Positions 55,789 to 64,000 of a stretch of DNA of 64,000 bases are shown here, piece by piece (within the stretch, counting starts at the first letter, position 1; every line of letters begins with the position of its first letter). The notes under the pieces are model-generated. The model searched no databases. It had not been told where the DNA came from and worked only from the letters and a program-made list of their open reading frames with translations. This stretch comes from Pedobacter hiemivivus (GTDB taxonomy: Bacteria; Bacteroidota; Bacteroidia; Sphingobacteriales; Sphingobacteriaceae): assembly GCF_004331685.1 (NCBI RefSeq), contig NZ_SJSM01000005.1:1-64000 (forward strand), read 5' to 3'. Position numbers and translations under genes: made by a program.

Positions 55789-56499
55789 TTATAATTCTAT
55801 GCTGGTATCTATTCGCATTATTTTTGTGTTTAATCCCTGGGCGCTGCACAAAAAGGCAAAATATGAGGGATCAGCTGTATTCTCGGCAAACATTCCATAA
55901 TGGTTAGGAATAACAATTTCAGAATTCAAGTCGAGTGAAAAACGTACAGCATCTTCGGCATTCATGTTGCCCAACTTTCCGTTGATACAGACAAAAAATA
56001 AGTCCAGTTTTGCTCCCGACATTTTGGTAATCAAACCGGCAAGCTCAGGTACATATTCTGTATCTCCCGAAAAATAAATAGTATGTTGTTTATCATTAAT
56101 TAATAATCCCGTAGAAAAGGGATCAGAGTGAAAAGCCGGAGTAGCGGTAAGTTTTAATCCCCCTAATTCAAGGCTTTCGTATTGCTGGATTAAAACCATA
56201 TTCCGACCATTAATTTTCAGCCGTTTTGCGTGTTCAATCACACTTATAGGGCCTATTATTTTACACATCGGATAAAGCTCCAGAATACTGAGGATAGTTT
56301 GTGGATCAAAATGATCCAGATGGTTATGTGTACAATAAATATAGTCAGGATGTAAATCTTCAATGGCCACAGGTACGGGAACCATTCGTTTCAATCCTTG
56401 GATCTCTTCTATTGAATTACTTAGATAAGGATCTATGACTAACCTAATGCCCGCAGCATCTAAAATATAGCCGCTCTGTCCTATCCATTTTATAATCAT
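55789..56499 (-). CDS. MBL-fold metallo-hydrolase, UlaG-like
   Basis: A 236-residue metallo-beta-lactamase-fold protein. The metal-binding motif T-H58-N-H60-L-D62-H63 is intact, with more ligands in AFHSDPFS and PNHYG. UlaG-like members are lactonases of sugar lactones, so opening an aldonolactone is a plausible job in this operon. ATG 56497-56499 is chosen; a TTG 21 codons upstream would run into the operator region and is rejected. It is the first gene of the operon after the GntR-type operator. Confidence 0.87.
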   Translation of the reverse strand: MIIKWIGQSGYILDAAGIRLVIDPYLSNSIEEIQGLKRMVPVPVAIEDLHPDYIYCTHNHLDHFDPQTILSILELYPMCKIIGPISVIEHAKRLKINGRNMVLIQQYESLELGGLKLTATPAFHSDPFSTGLLINDKQHTIYFSGDTEYVPELAGLITKMSGAKLDLFFVCINGKLGNMNAEDAVRFSLDLNSEIVIPNHYGMFAENTADPSYFAFLCSAQGLNTKIMRIDTSIEL

Positions 56500-56564
56500 C
56501 TGATGGTTTAATTTTTGGTTAGTATGCCTATACGCTTTTAAATCATGCGTATTCGACAGCAATC

Positions 56565-56602
56565 CAAAATTATAACATTATATATTGTATACAATATATA
56601 AT
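56565..56602 (-). promoter_or_regulatory. Promoter and GntR-type operator of the catabolic operon
   Basis: A perfect 26-bp palindrome (56577-56602, core TATATTGTATACAATATA) contains TTG at 56592-56594 (minus). TAATTTTG (56565-56572) follows after exactly 19 bp. Operator, TTG and -7 box have the same relative positions as at the susC3 promoter, and the sequence beyond the palindrome (TTGAAT) is also shared. A leader of about 60 bases precedes the MBL-fold gene. Confidence 0.78.
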
Positions 56603-56683
56603 TGAATATTTAACAAATTAGGAAATAATCCCACAAACTATTAATATTTTACTAATGAATAGGCGTGAAAAATAAAAAAAATG

Positions 56684-57367
56684 CTATTTAAACTTATCGC
56701 TCATCTGAGCCAACAGATCTGCTTTAGCGTTTACACAGTGTATTGCTGCAGCAGCTTCCACGGCTGCAGGATTTCTGCTTTCCAAAGCATCGAGGATAGC
56801 TCTGTGCTCCTCTATAACTTCCGTTGTCCGCCGCGAACCAAAGCCATAAGTAAGGCGTAATGTATTAATCAGTTGCCAATGCTTTTCCAAAATTTGCAAA
56901 CCTTCGCTGTTATTTGCCAGTTCATATATAGTCGAATGAAACCTTCTATTTAATTGCAAACAGGTAGTATAATCTTCTTTTGAAGCCGCAGCTTCATAAC
57001 TTTTTTGGATTTGATTAAGTGATTTGAGATCTTTCTCCTTTAAATTTTCAATACACTTTACAGTGAGGTATACCTCAATTAACTGCCTGATCTCGTAGAT
57101 ACTTTCTAAAAACTGTCTGTCTACCTTTCTTACATGAGCCCCTTTATTTGGCTCAATAATCAACAAACCTTCACCCTGCAATTGTTGCAAAGCTTCCCGA
57201 ATTGGCATTTGGCTTACTTTATACCGTTCAACCAACTCTGCTATTTTTAATCTTTCTCCTGAAATAAAATATCCCGAAAGAATATCTTCCCGAAGTTTTT
57301 CTCTTACCCTGGAATAAGTAGGATTTGCCAGTTCGCTTAAAGAATCAGATTGTAATTTGTCTTTCAA
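56684..57367 (-). CDS. GntR-family transcriptional regulator, FadR/FCD type
   Basis: A 227-residue regulator. The N-terminal winged helix-turn-helix (about 18-85) has LREDILSGYFISGERLKIAEL and VSQMPIREALQQLQGEGLL. The C-terminal FCD ligand-binding domain (about 90-225) includes RRFHSTIYELANNSEG and EEHRAILDAL, candidate metal ligands. It likely represses until a sugar acid binds. No ATG exists in the frame ahead of the HTH; TTG 57365-57367 is the likely start, and a TAA lies a few codons upstream. Palindromes of the TTGTATACAA type occur at its own promoter, at susC3 and at the catabolic operon. Confidence 0.9.
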   Translation of the reverse strand: MKDKLQSDSLSELANPTYSRVREKLREDILSGYFISGERLKIAELVERYKVSQMPIREALQQLQGEGLLIIEPNKGAHVRKVDRQFLESIYEIRQLIEVYLTVKCIENLKEKDLKSLNQIQKSYEAAASKEDYTTCLQLNRRFHSTIYELANNSEGLQILEKHWQLINTLRLTYGFGSRRTTEVIEEHRAILDALESRNPAAVEAAAAIHCVNAKADLLAQMSDKFK

Positions 57368-57391
57368 TTTCGAAATTTTTTAAATAACCAT

Positions 57392-57419
57392 CAAATATAC
57401 AATATATATTGTATACAAT
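57392..57419 (-). promoter_or_regulatory. Autoregulatory GntR-type operator upstream of gntR
   Basis: ATTGTATACAAT (57408-57419) and the overlapping palindrome TATACAATATATATTGTATA (57396-57415) cover a TATATTTG -7 box (57392-57399, minus). Here TTG-to-box spacing is 16 bp rather than 19, so the fit is weaker than at the two other sites. Confidence 0.6.
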
Positions 57420-57437
57420 CAGATAGCACCAAGGCAT

Positions 57438-57468
57438 ACAAAAAGGGCTATAGAATAATCTATAGCCC
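57438..57468 (-). terminator. Terminator after the metalloprotease gene
   Basis: GGGCTATAGA (57445-57454) pairs with TCTATAGCCC (57459-57468) around an ATAA loop; on the minus strand TTTTTGT follows. It lies 26 bp beyond the stop and ends the right-edge operon. Confidence 0.88.
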
Positions 57469-57493
57469 CGTTAGCCCAGAATCTTTTTTAGAA

Positions 57494-60037
57494 TTAAGGT
57501 GTTGGTGTTACCAGAGTTTTTGGCACTAATCCTACATCAATCTTACGCACCATCTCCTGCAAATGGAGCTTGGTTAAACCAGTAGCAACAGGTATCGCTT
57601 TTTTGATGTCGGTCTTAAGACTTATTAAATGAGCACGCATGATACTCGCACCATCTGATTTAGTAACATCAGGATTCATGTAAATATTAATCCCCCCTAA
57701 TTGATTGGTCATCACAATTTCGGTGGTGGCAACAAATGTTTTTATAGCATTGCTGATATAAATCTGCTGAAGATTTCTTCTATAAATATCGATCGGTTGG
57801 TGCTTGTAAAGCTCTCCCCAAACACCCATTTTCAGATCTTTAAGGTACTCCATTACGGTATAATTTTTAACCGGATCTGTCGCTTCCCTATTGATCATTT
57901 TCACAAAAATATCCGACCCCATCATACGCATCAACACGACATATTGAAGATTACCTATGGTATTCACAGGATTAGCACCTGTTACATCCGATATCTGTTT
58001 GTTGATTAACCAGGTTGGTGTATTAAAAAACTGATCATTGATGAATTTCATGGCTTCTTTCTGTGTCGCATAAGGTACAGGGGCCAATAATCCGCCTGGC
58101 TGTTCCACACTTTTAAAGGTGGTGTAATTACCAGCAAAATTCCGGATCACATGGCCTAGATATAGGGTGTATTGTTTGATTACTTCCTTATACATTTCAC
58201 CGGCCTTCTCATAACCTTCGTTCGGTTCACGGTTCCAGGTGATCAGATTCGGCACTACCCTTTTCAGATTTTTGATACCGTAAGCACTTGCTTTCATGGC
58301 ATTATCTCCCATATCTTCACTTTGCGAGCGTGGATCTGTATACAAGTTTTCTCCACCAAAGAACAGGCGTTTATTGCTGCTTAAGCTGTCTATGATTAGT
58401 TTATTCAGGTAAGGAGTTTCATCTTCTGCAGTTTTAAATTCAGGCATCCAACGATAGCCAAACTGTATGGCCCATTTGTCGTAATCTCCTATTCTAGGAA
58501 AAATACCCTTCTCCGAAATACCATCTTCCGGTTGTGCCACATAATTAAACCTGGCATAATCCATAATAGATGGCGTATGTCCATGCGCTTCCACAAAAGC
58601 TTTGTCTCTCAACTTTTCTACCGGGACAGTAGAGCTTGATCCAAAGTTATGTAACAGCCCCAAAGTATGTCCAACTTCGTGCGAGGAGACAAAACGGATC
58701 AATTCGCCCATTAACGCATCATCAAATTTAGGCTTACGAGCCCTTGCATCTAAAGGCCCCGCCTGTATCATGTACCAGTTTCTAAGCAACTGCATGATAT
58801 TGTGATACCAATTGATATGGCTTTCTATAATCTCTCCACTGCGCGGATCATGAACATTAGGTCCACTGGCATTTGCCACTGAAGAAGGCTTATAAACGAT
58901 GGCGCTATGTGTAGCATCGTCAATACTCCAACTCGGGTCGTTTGTTGGTGCAGGCAGTGCCACAATGGCATTTTTAAAACCTGCTTGTTCAAATGCTTTT
59001 TGCCAATCGTTTACTCCGGCAATTAAATAAGGCACCCATTTTTTAGGTGTTGCAGGATCAATATAATAGACGATCGGTTTTTTAGGCTCGACCAATTCTC
59101 CACGCTTGTATTTTTCAATATCTTCATCTTTAGGCTCAAGGCGCCAGCGTACAATTACGGCCGACTGCTTTACCCCCTGAGCATCGCCATCAAAATCGGT
59201 ATAGCCACGTGCAAAATAACCTACTCTAGCATCCGCATAACGGGCTTTCATAGGAACTTTTGGTAGCAATACCATAGAGCTATTCAGTTCATAGGTTACC
59301 GGGATGGTAGAGTTATTAGGCTGCCCACCAACAGGCCCCCTTGAATAAGTACGAACGGTGCGAACCTCTACATTCTTGGCAAAAGCACTTACTGAAGTAA
59401 TATAAGATTTATCTGCCTGAATCCCCCCAACTCCTAAAAGTCCTTTGGTGGAAGCACTAAAGAAGAAAATCTCGTTTTCTGTATTCATAAAGTCAGTTAT
59501 CTCTATAACCGAACTTTTAACACTACTGGAATCTCCTCCATATGCCTTAACCTGGAATGAAGCTACGATAGGCTGGATATTAGAATTCCGGACAGACTTG
59601 TATAATCCATTTGAAGTACTGTCGGCCGATCGTTCGTTAAAAGAATTGAGGCGTAGCAAGATGCGGTCATTAGGCCCTTTTTCAAAGCTTACCACATTTT
59701 CAGCAATACCATCACCTGCATATCCCATCATTTGTGGTCGTGGTCCTGCTGCAGATTTAGAGATCCTGTTTACCACAAGCATTTCCCTTCCCAGTATGGT
59801 ATCAGGAATTTCAAAATAATACTTAAGACCGATCTGATGAACATTGATCATTCCAACAGAAGTTTTTGCTTTTGCTGTGATCACATCCTTATAGGCCTTT
59901 GGTGCACCGGGCACGCTGTCTGTTTTTTTTACCACTGCAACAGGTACTGGTGCAGATTTGGATGATTTCTTTTTCTGGGCAGTTGAGGCCATAGCAAAGG
60001 CCCCCAAAGCTAGAGTGAGTAGAATAGGTTTGAACAT
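57494..60037 (-). CDS. Zinc-dependent metalloprotease, DUF5117 type
   Basis: An 847-residue secreted protein with a signal peptide (1-20). The metzincin site H453-E-V-G-H457-T-L-G-L-L-H463 is complete, with a Met-turn at M492 in SIMDYARFNYV. A DUF5118/DUF5117-like N-terminal region (about 45-430) precedes the catalytic part, and a DUF4953-like C-terminal region follows. It should degrade peptides or proteins in the envelope or outside. It is the last gene of the SusD-containing operon at the right edge. Confidence 0.92.
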   Translation of the reverse strand: MFKPILLTLALGAFAMASTAQKKKSSKSAPVPVAVVKKTDSVPGAPKAYKDVITAKAKTSVGMINVHQIGLKYYFEIPDTILGREMLVVNRISKSAAGPRPQMMGYAGDGIAENVVSFEKGPNDRILLRLNSFNERSADSTSNGLYKSVRNSNIQPIVASFQVKAYGGDSSSVKSSVIEITDFMNTENEIFFFSASTKGLLGVGGIQADKSYITSVSAFAKNVEVRTVRTYSRGPVGGQPNNSTIPVTYELNSSMVLLPKVPMKARYADARVGYFARGYTDFDGDAQGVKQSAVIVRWRLEPKDEDIEKYKRGELVEPKKPIVYYIDPATPKKWVPYLIAGVNDWQKAFEQAGFKNAIVALPAPTNDPSWSIDDATHSAIVYKPSSVANASGPNVHDPRSGEIIESHINWYHNIMQLLRNWYMIQAGPLDARARKPKFDDALMGELIRFVSSHEVGHTLGLLHNFGSSSTVPVEKLRDKAFVEAHGHTPSIMDYARFNYVAQPEDGISEKGIFPRIGDYDKWAIQFGYRWMPEFKTAEDETPYLNKLIIDSLSSNKRLFFGGENLYTDPRSQSEDMGDNAMKASAYGIKNLKRVVPNLITWNREPNEGYEKAGEMYKEVIKQYTLYLGHVIRNFAGNYTTFKSVEQPGGLLAPVPYATQKEAMKFINDQFFNTPTWLINKQISDVTGANPVNTIGNLQYVVLMRMMGSDIFVKMINREATDPVKNYTVMEYLKDLKMGVWGELYKHQPIDIYRRNLQQIYISNAIKTFVATTEIVMTNQLGGINIYMNPDVTKSDGASIMRAHLISLKTDIKKAIPVATGLTKLHLQEMVRKIDVGLVPKTLVTPTP

Positions 60038-60087
60038 TTGTGTGTGTGTTTTGCCTGATTTTTAGGTCAGGCATCAAGAAATAAATA

Positions 60088-60978
60088 CTATTTTCTGGTT
60101 GCTGATTCTGGAATAAGTTCGGCAAGTTTTTGATTAAGCTCCGCACCTCTCAGGTTAACCGCAATGATTTTCCCTTTAGGATCAATCAGAAAGTTTTGGG
60201 GAATAGAGCGGATCATGTATAATTTAGCAACATCATCATCCCAAAATTTTAAATTCGAAACATGCTGCCAGGTAAGCTGATCCTCATGTATTGCTTTTAA
60301 CCATGCGTCGCGTTTGCCCGTCTGGTCTAAGGAAACAGAAAGAACATCGAAATTTCTGTCTTTATACTTTTGCCATGCTTTTACCACTATCGGGTTTTCT
60401 TCTCTGCAGGGTCCACACCAGCTTGCCCAAAAATCTAACAGCACATATTTGCCTTTATAATCTGCAAGGCCGATGCTTTTTCCTGAAGTATCTGGAGCGA
60501 CAAACAAAGGAGCTATTTTTCCAATACTTACCGCCTCAAATTTATCCAACGTAGTTTTGGTTTTAATGCCTGTCGGTGTTTGTTGCACTTTGCTATCCAA
60601 TTTATTAAACAACTTTTTTAGTGCAGGCACATTAGCCGGCAATGGTCCAATTACGTCATTCAGTGCAACCAGGCTAATAAAATAATCGGGATGTTTACCA
60701 ATGAATACTGCCTGTTCTTTTTTCTTTTCCGCTTTAAGAACAGCCATTTCTGCACGCCATGCGCCTAAACCAATGGTATCGTATTTTACTTTTTTTGTCT
60801 GCGCATCTCTATACGCCTTTTCGCTTAAAACAAGTTTTTCCTGTACACCCGTTAAGGCAGCTTCTAATTCTATTTTTTGTTTTTGGATTGCAGGCGATTC
60901 CATATCTGGATCCTGCTGCGCAAAAACAGCCCCTGTTAGCATACAGGCTAACAGGGTGAAGTTCAATTTTAGTTTCAT
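60088..60978 (-). CDS. TlpA-like secreted thioredoxin-fold protein
   Basis: A 296-residue protein with a signal peptide (1-20). A helical, Lys-rich N-terminal region (about 25-145) is followed by a TlpA/AhpC-type domain (about 150-290) with W187-C188-G-P-C191 and a cis-proline in RSIPQNF. It would reduce or isomerise disulfides in the periplasm. It is 37 bp after the PKD-like gene and 50 bp before the metalloprotease. Like the thioredoxin in locus 1 it belongs to a SusC/D-type operon. Confidence 0.9.
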   Translation of the reverse strand: MKLKLNFTLLACMLTGAVFAQQDPDMESPAIQKQKIELEAALTGVQEKLVLSEKAYRDAQTKKVKYDTIGLGAWRAEMAVLKAEKKKEQAVFIGKHPDYFISLVALNDVIGPLPANVPALKKLFNKLDSKVQQTPTGIKTKTTLDKFEAVSIGKIAPLFVAPDTSGKSIGLADYKGKYVLLDFWASWCGPCREENPIVVKAWQKYKDRNFDVLSVSLDQTGKRDAWLKAIHEDQLTWQHVSNLKFWDDDVAKLYMIRSIPQNFLIDPKGKIIAVNLRGAELNQKLAELIPESATRK

Positions 60979-61015
60979 TTATGTTTTTATGTTTTTGTGT
61001 TTGTGTGTTTATTGA

Positions 61016-62500
61016 TTAAAAAGTCCGGCTTCCGCTTCCTTTTTCCATGTAATTGATACTAGTAACCTTACCCTGACCTTCAAAGTTTGGCTTATCAAGT
61101 GCCTGGATTGTTCCGGTAGTACTGATTTTATGTAACCACACCTTATACTTGCCTGCAACGTAAGACGCAATCACCAAATAATCTGTAGTATATTTTTCAA
61201 CGTTACCTGCCGGCTGTGGATATTTAATATGTTGTATACAAGTCACCGTTTCTCCTACAGGAAGTGCGAACTCCAGTGTTTCTTGCAAAGAAACAGCATC
61301 TGTTAAATAAACCTTGTTTTCTTTGGCGTAATAGATATAATCTGAGTCATAATTACCACCAATTATATCCGCTGACATCAAGCCATGTGCCTGAGGAACG
61401 GTTTTTGTATCTCGTACTAATGCCGCATTATTTGGAGAAGGTGGACCAGTAAATTGTCCATAAGATGTATTCAACCTTGCCAGGTAGCCTTCACCATTTT
61501 TTTTCCTAAATAATGCAATAGCCACATTCCTAACAGCAGGATAACCGGCCATCCAAACAATTTCCGCATCCAGATTTTTAATCAGATCAGCATGGGCTCC
61601 CAAAGGATAATAATTAGCATCATTGATACCAATGATAGACTTAGAATTGTCATCAAAAGCAATGCCCATTGCGCCAATTGCAGCGACAGGTGCTACTTTA
61701 AAATTAGCTATTGGAGGGTCAGCGAAATACGCTCCTTTTACCATGGTATATACTTTACCATCATTAATCAGATTCAAATAATTATTTCCCATTGGTTGTA
61801 AAATGTTCTGCGGTTTTCTAACAGCAGGCGTTGTAAAGAACATATTTTCAAATCCCATAAGTTTTTTCCCATTATCGATCCGATAAATACCGGCATCCTT
61901 ATCAGACAAAACAACTAATACGTTGAAAAGCTCGTTAGAATTGATGCCTGTTTTAAATCCGCTGGAGAATATAGATTTTACTGATTTACCCAGTAAACTT
62001 TGCCCTCCGTTAAAGTGAGCCATCCAGTTATCTATTCTGCCGTTTGCATGAATGAAATCAAAGTCCGTATTAACACCATCATCTTTTAACAAATACCATC
62101 CGTTCATTGTTAACGTTGAAACAGAAACGTTACTACTGATCATTTGTGTTATTCCGGTTTTTTTGTTTTTTACATTGAATACCAGAAAATAATCTCCCGG
62201 ATTAACTTTTACTTCATATGTTAAGTCTTTAGTCCTCGAAAGCGTGTCTCCACGTGCAACAACTCCTGCAGAAGGAGTATAGTTACTAGTAAATAAAGTC
62301 CAGAAATAATCGTAGTCCGACTCATTTGCAACCGTAGGATTAATTTTCAATACATCTTGAAAAGTATATACGCTGTAAGTTTTTTCAAAACCATTTACAA
62401 CAGGTGTGGCAAGATCAGGCTTAAATTGATTCTTATCTTTTACACATGAATAGGTAAGAATGCAAAATAAACCTATGATTAAAATATATATTTTTTTCAT
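61016..62500 (-). CDS. PKD-like family lipoprotein
   Basis: A 494-residue lipoprotein with lipobox TYSCVK (Cys19). The N-terminal 110 residues match the PKD-like type (NPTVANESDYDYFWTLFTSN, GDYFLVFNVKNKKTGITQ); the C-terminal part is a beta-propeller-like repeat of unknown function. Such proteins are standard accessory lipoproteins after SusD and DUF4843 in Bacteroidota. The role is probably ligand binding at the cell surface. Confidence 0.85.
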   Translation of the reverse strand: MKKIYILIIGLFCILTYSCVKDKNQFKPDLATPVVNGFEKTYSVYTFQDVLKINPTVANESDYDYFWTLFTSNYTPSAGVVARGDTLSRTKDLTYEVKVNPGDYFLVFNVKNKKTGITQMISSNVSVSTLTMNGWYLLKDDGVNTDFDFIHANGRIDNWMAHFNGGQSLLGKSVKSIFSSGFKTGINSNELFNVLVVLSDKDAGIYRIDNGKKLMGFENMFFTTPAVRKPQNILQPMGNNYLNLINDGKVYTMVKGAYFADPPIANFKVAPVAAIGAMGIAFDDNSKSIIGINDANYYPLGAHADLIKNLDAEIVWMAGYPAVRNVAIALFRKKNGEGYLARLNTSYGQFTGPPSPNNAALVRDTKTVPQAHGLMSADIIGGNYDSDYIYYAKENKVYLTDAVSLQETLEFALPVGETVTCIQHIKYPQPAGNVEKYTTDYLVIASYVAGKYKVWLHKISTTGTIQALDKPNFEGQGKVTSINYMEKGSGSRTF

Positions 62501-62575
62501 CAGTATATATTATTATTTAATTATTAAATTAAACATGGTCTTATAACCATGTGTTCTTGTTATTTCTGATGCCAA

Positions 62576-63346
62576 TTATGGGAACGCCACTATAGGACTA
62601 GTGGGATTGCTTGTTTCTCTTAAAGGAGCCTTACCACTTGCTAAATTGGCCGGATCAGCATTAAATATTTCAAGCCTGGCTTTTAATAAGTTTTTATAAT
62701 GCTGTTGTCCACCAATCTTGGCAATAGCCTGGTACCATTCCTCATCAACGCGCTCTTTTAGCGTGTCGTACATAAATTGGTGTTTACCTGTACTATATTT
62801 ACCGAACGAACTGAAAGCCGCAGCAAGATAACTATCTACTCGCCAGGAAAAAAAACGCTCTAAACGGTCAGAAAACAAAACGGTACAACTCCTGTCTTTT
62901 ACTTGGCCCAAACCAAACTGGTCATTCGCAACCAGTCCCAGTCGTAAACGAACACTTTGCACTTTCAAACTTGGATCACGCAGCATGATGATAGGGATCA
63001 TGGCTACCACTGCATTAGCCTTAACAACCATCATTTTTTTTAATGATGGATCGTCTAAAGGAACATAGTGTACACCAGGAATAGCAGGATTGAGTACACC
63101 TTGTTCAACAACAGGCATTAAATTTACAGCCCTGTCAAAATTTGCGATTGGACCTATTGTGTTCACTTTAATATAAACAGTATCCCGTGTAACGGTTGCC
63201 GGCTCATAAAAAAAAGTATTATTTACTGTAGAGGTATCATTCAATTGTACACGTGCTATATCACTATACAACAACCCTTTTGGTTTAGAACATCCGGTAA
63301 CAACAGCTACCAGATAGATCAGTACAAAATATATTAATCTTTTCAT
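62576..63346 (-). CDS. DUF4843 lipoprotein
   Basis: A 256-residue lipoprotein with lipobox VTGCSK (Cys19). DUF4843 covers most of the protein, with RDTVYIKVNTIGPIANFDRAVNL and NPAIPGVHYVPLDDPS. The function is unknown, but its constant place after SusD suggests a surface accessory protein. Between its stop and the PKD-like start lies a small hairpin, ACATGGT/ACCATGT. Confidence 0.88.
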   Translation of the reverse strand: MKRLIYFVLIYLVAVVTGCSKPKGLLYSDIARVQLNDTSTVNNTFFYEPATVTRDTVYIKVNTIGPIANFDRAVNLMPVVEQGVLNPAIPGVHYVPLDDPSLKKMMVVKANAVVAMIPIIMLRDPSLKVQSVRLRLGLVANDQFGLGQVKDRSCTVLFSDRLERFFSWRVDSYLAAAFSSFGKYSTGKHQFMYDTLKERVDEEWYQAIAKIGGQQHYKNLLKARLEIFNADPANLASGKAPLRETSNPTSPIVAFP

Positions 63347-63354
63347 CTTTTTAA

Positions 63355-64000
63355 TTAGTTATTGGTATAAGATATTTCACGGTCGGGTTTTGGAATTAAA
63401 TACCTTTCTGGCTTTGCATTATAATACGAACCGGTCCAGCCCGATGGTAAAGTGGTTACATTATACCGCTTAAAAGTAAAGAAGCTTTGTCCCTCTGCAT
63501 AAAATTCACGTACATATTCCCTAATCATTTTATTTCTGCGATCTCCAGTCCAGTCATTCACATTAAATGAGGTAAAAGGAATTCCCTTTTTTACACAATA
63601 AGCAATATAAATTCCTTCCGCCTCAGTCTTTGACTCTGCACATTCTGTACCGATCAAGTACATTTCACTTAAACGAAGCAATGGAATTTGAAGCACTTGG
63701 TAATCTGGCAATCCTTTTTTCTGTATAAACTTTTTATACATCACTTGAGTAGATGCTTTGAGCGTCCACATATCCTTCCATCGTATATCAGCCAATCGCT
63801 CTGAAGGAGGAAAAAGATTATTCAAATAAAAATATCCATCACCACTTGGGTAATCTATACGAAGAAGACCTCCATCTTTTCCAAATGATGAATTGGCTAT
63901 GTCTTCAAGATTATATACACTTAAGGCTGATATATGCTCTGCCGACATTGTATAATCCTCTGCAGCACGATCGGTTTCTACACCTAACCTAAAAGTATGC
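63355..64000 (-). CDS. SusD/RagB-family lipoprotein, C-terminal part
   Basis: The frame is open to the right edge, so only the C-terminal 214 residues are visible; the N-terminus is outside. LLRLSEMYLIGTECAESKTEAEGIYI, FYAEGQSFFTFKRYN and a terminal ERYLIPKPDREISYTNN fit the SusD family. An ATG at 63946-63948 is internal and not a start. It opens the visible operon SusD, DUF4843, PKD-like, TlpA-like, metalloprotease; a SusC gene is expected just beyond the window. Confidence 0.88.
   Translation of the reverse strand, partial: HTFRLGVETDRAAEDYTMSAEHISALSVYNLEDIANSSFGKDGGLLRIDYPSGDGYFYLNNLFPPSERLADIRWKDMWTLKASTQVMYKKFIQKKGLPDYQVLQIPLLRLSEMYLIGTECAESKTEAEGIYIAYCVKKGIPFTSFNVNDWTGDRRNKMIREYVREFYAEGQSFFTFKRYNVTTLPSGWTGSYYNAKPERYLIPKPDREISYTNN

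Noticed and set aside
55778..55849. 24-residue extension of the dehydratase
   Set aside because: It overlaps the MBL gene, and the family starts at MKITEIKTF (ATG 55775-55777).
56500..56562. 21-residue extension of the MBL-fold protein from TTG
   Set aside because: It would cover the likely transcription start next to the operator; family members begin at MIIKWIGQSG.
63946..63948. ATG as start of a short separate gene
   Set aside because: The frame is open to the window edge and the protein is the C-terminal half of a SusD.

Overview
The window looks like chromosomal DNA of a Bacteroidota species, most likely Sphingobacteriaceae (Pedobacter-like). The basis is three complete SusC/SusD outer-membrane uptake pairs plus part of a fourth SusD, ECF sigma/FecR pairs, AT-rich intergenic DNA, starts without clear Shine-Dalgarno sequences, and promoters resembling the Bacteroidota TTG-N19-TAnnTTTG type. 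The species assignment is inference. No tRNA, rRNA or CRISPR array was seen. Almost all genes are on the minus strand.

Layout, left to right. 1-298: the 5' end of an IS1182-like insertion sequence. 351-8775: locus 1, transcribed right to left as sigma factor, FecR, SusC, SusD, secreted thioredoxin; it has no carbohydrate-active enzyme. 8776-9447: a spacer with an unusual inverted array of 11-bp repeats. 9448-20331: locus 2, sigma, FecR, SusC, SusD, NagX/DUF5009 membrane protein, GH20 hexosaminidase, which points to N-acetylhexosamine-containing glycans such as chitin oligomers. 20470-24256: a carboxypeptidase-regulatory/beta-barrel protein with a Gly-rich secreted partner. 24457-26807: cytochrome bd oxidase cydAB. 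27009-31376: an unknown lipoprotein, an M1 peptidase and a DUF2911 protein. 31475-34352: an operon of di-heme oxidoreductase (DUF1111), Rieske protein and porin, preceded by palindromes that look like a repressor site. 34446-39998: an unknown cytosolic protein, an ABC exporter, an esterase, an NAD(P)-binding protein, DUF2200 and an NTF2-like protein. 40277-40350: a second 11-bp-phased inverted array.

40429-52337 is locus 3: SusC, SusD (with an unusual Gly-rich insertion), DUF5017 lipoprotein, heparinase II/III-type lyase, GH29 fucosidase, SGNH hydrolase and a Tat-exported pyruvyl-transferase-family protein. It has no sigma/FecR pair. Next to it, 52557-56499 holds a catabolic operon (MBL-fold hydrolase, enolase-superfamily dehydratase, MFS permease, SDR) and 56684-57367 a GntR/FadR-type regulator. 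Palindromes with the core TATTGTATACAATA lie upstream of susC, the catabolic operon and gntR. At the first two, the operator, the TTG and the TAnnTTTG box have identical spacing, so locus 3 and the catabolic operon probably form one GntR regulon. The enzyme set would fit oxidative breakdown of a deoxy sugar or sugar acid, possibly fucose, but the substrate is not proven.

57494-64000 is the 3' part of a fourth SusC/D-type operon: SusD fragment, DUF4843, PKD-like lipoprotein, TlpA-like thioredoxin and a DUF5117-type zinc metalloprotease.

The most interesting non-coding signals are two strong plus-strand intrinsic terminators, one in each fecR-susC gap of the two sigma-controlled loci, where all genes run on the minus strand. 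They suggest cis-antisense RNAs over the susC leaders, like the DonS-type RNAs described in Bacteroides.
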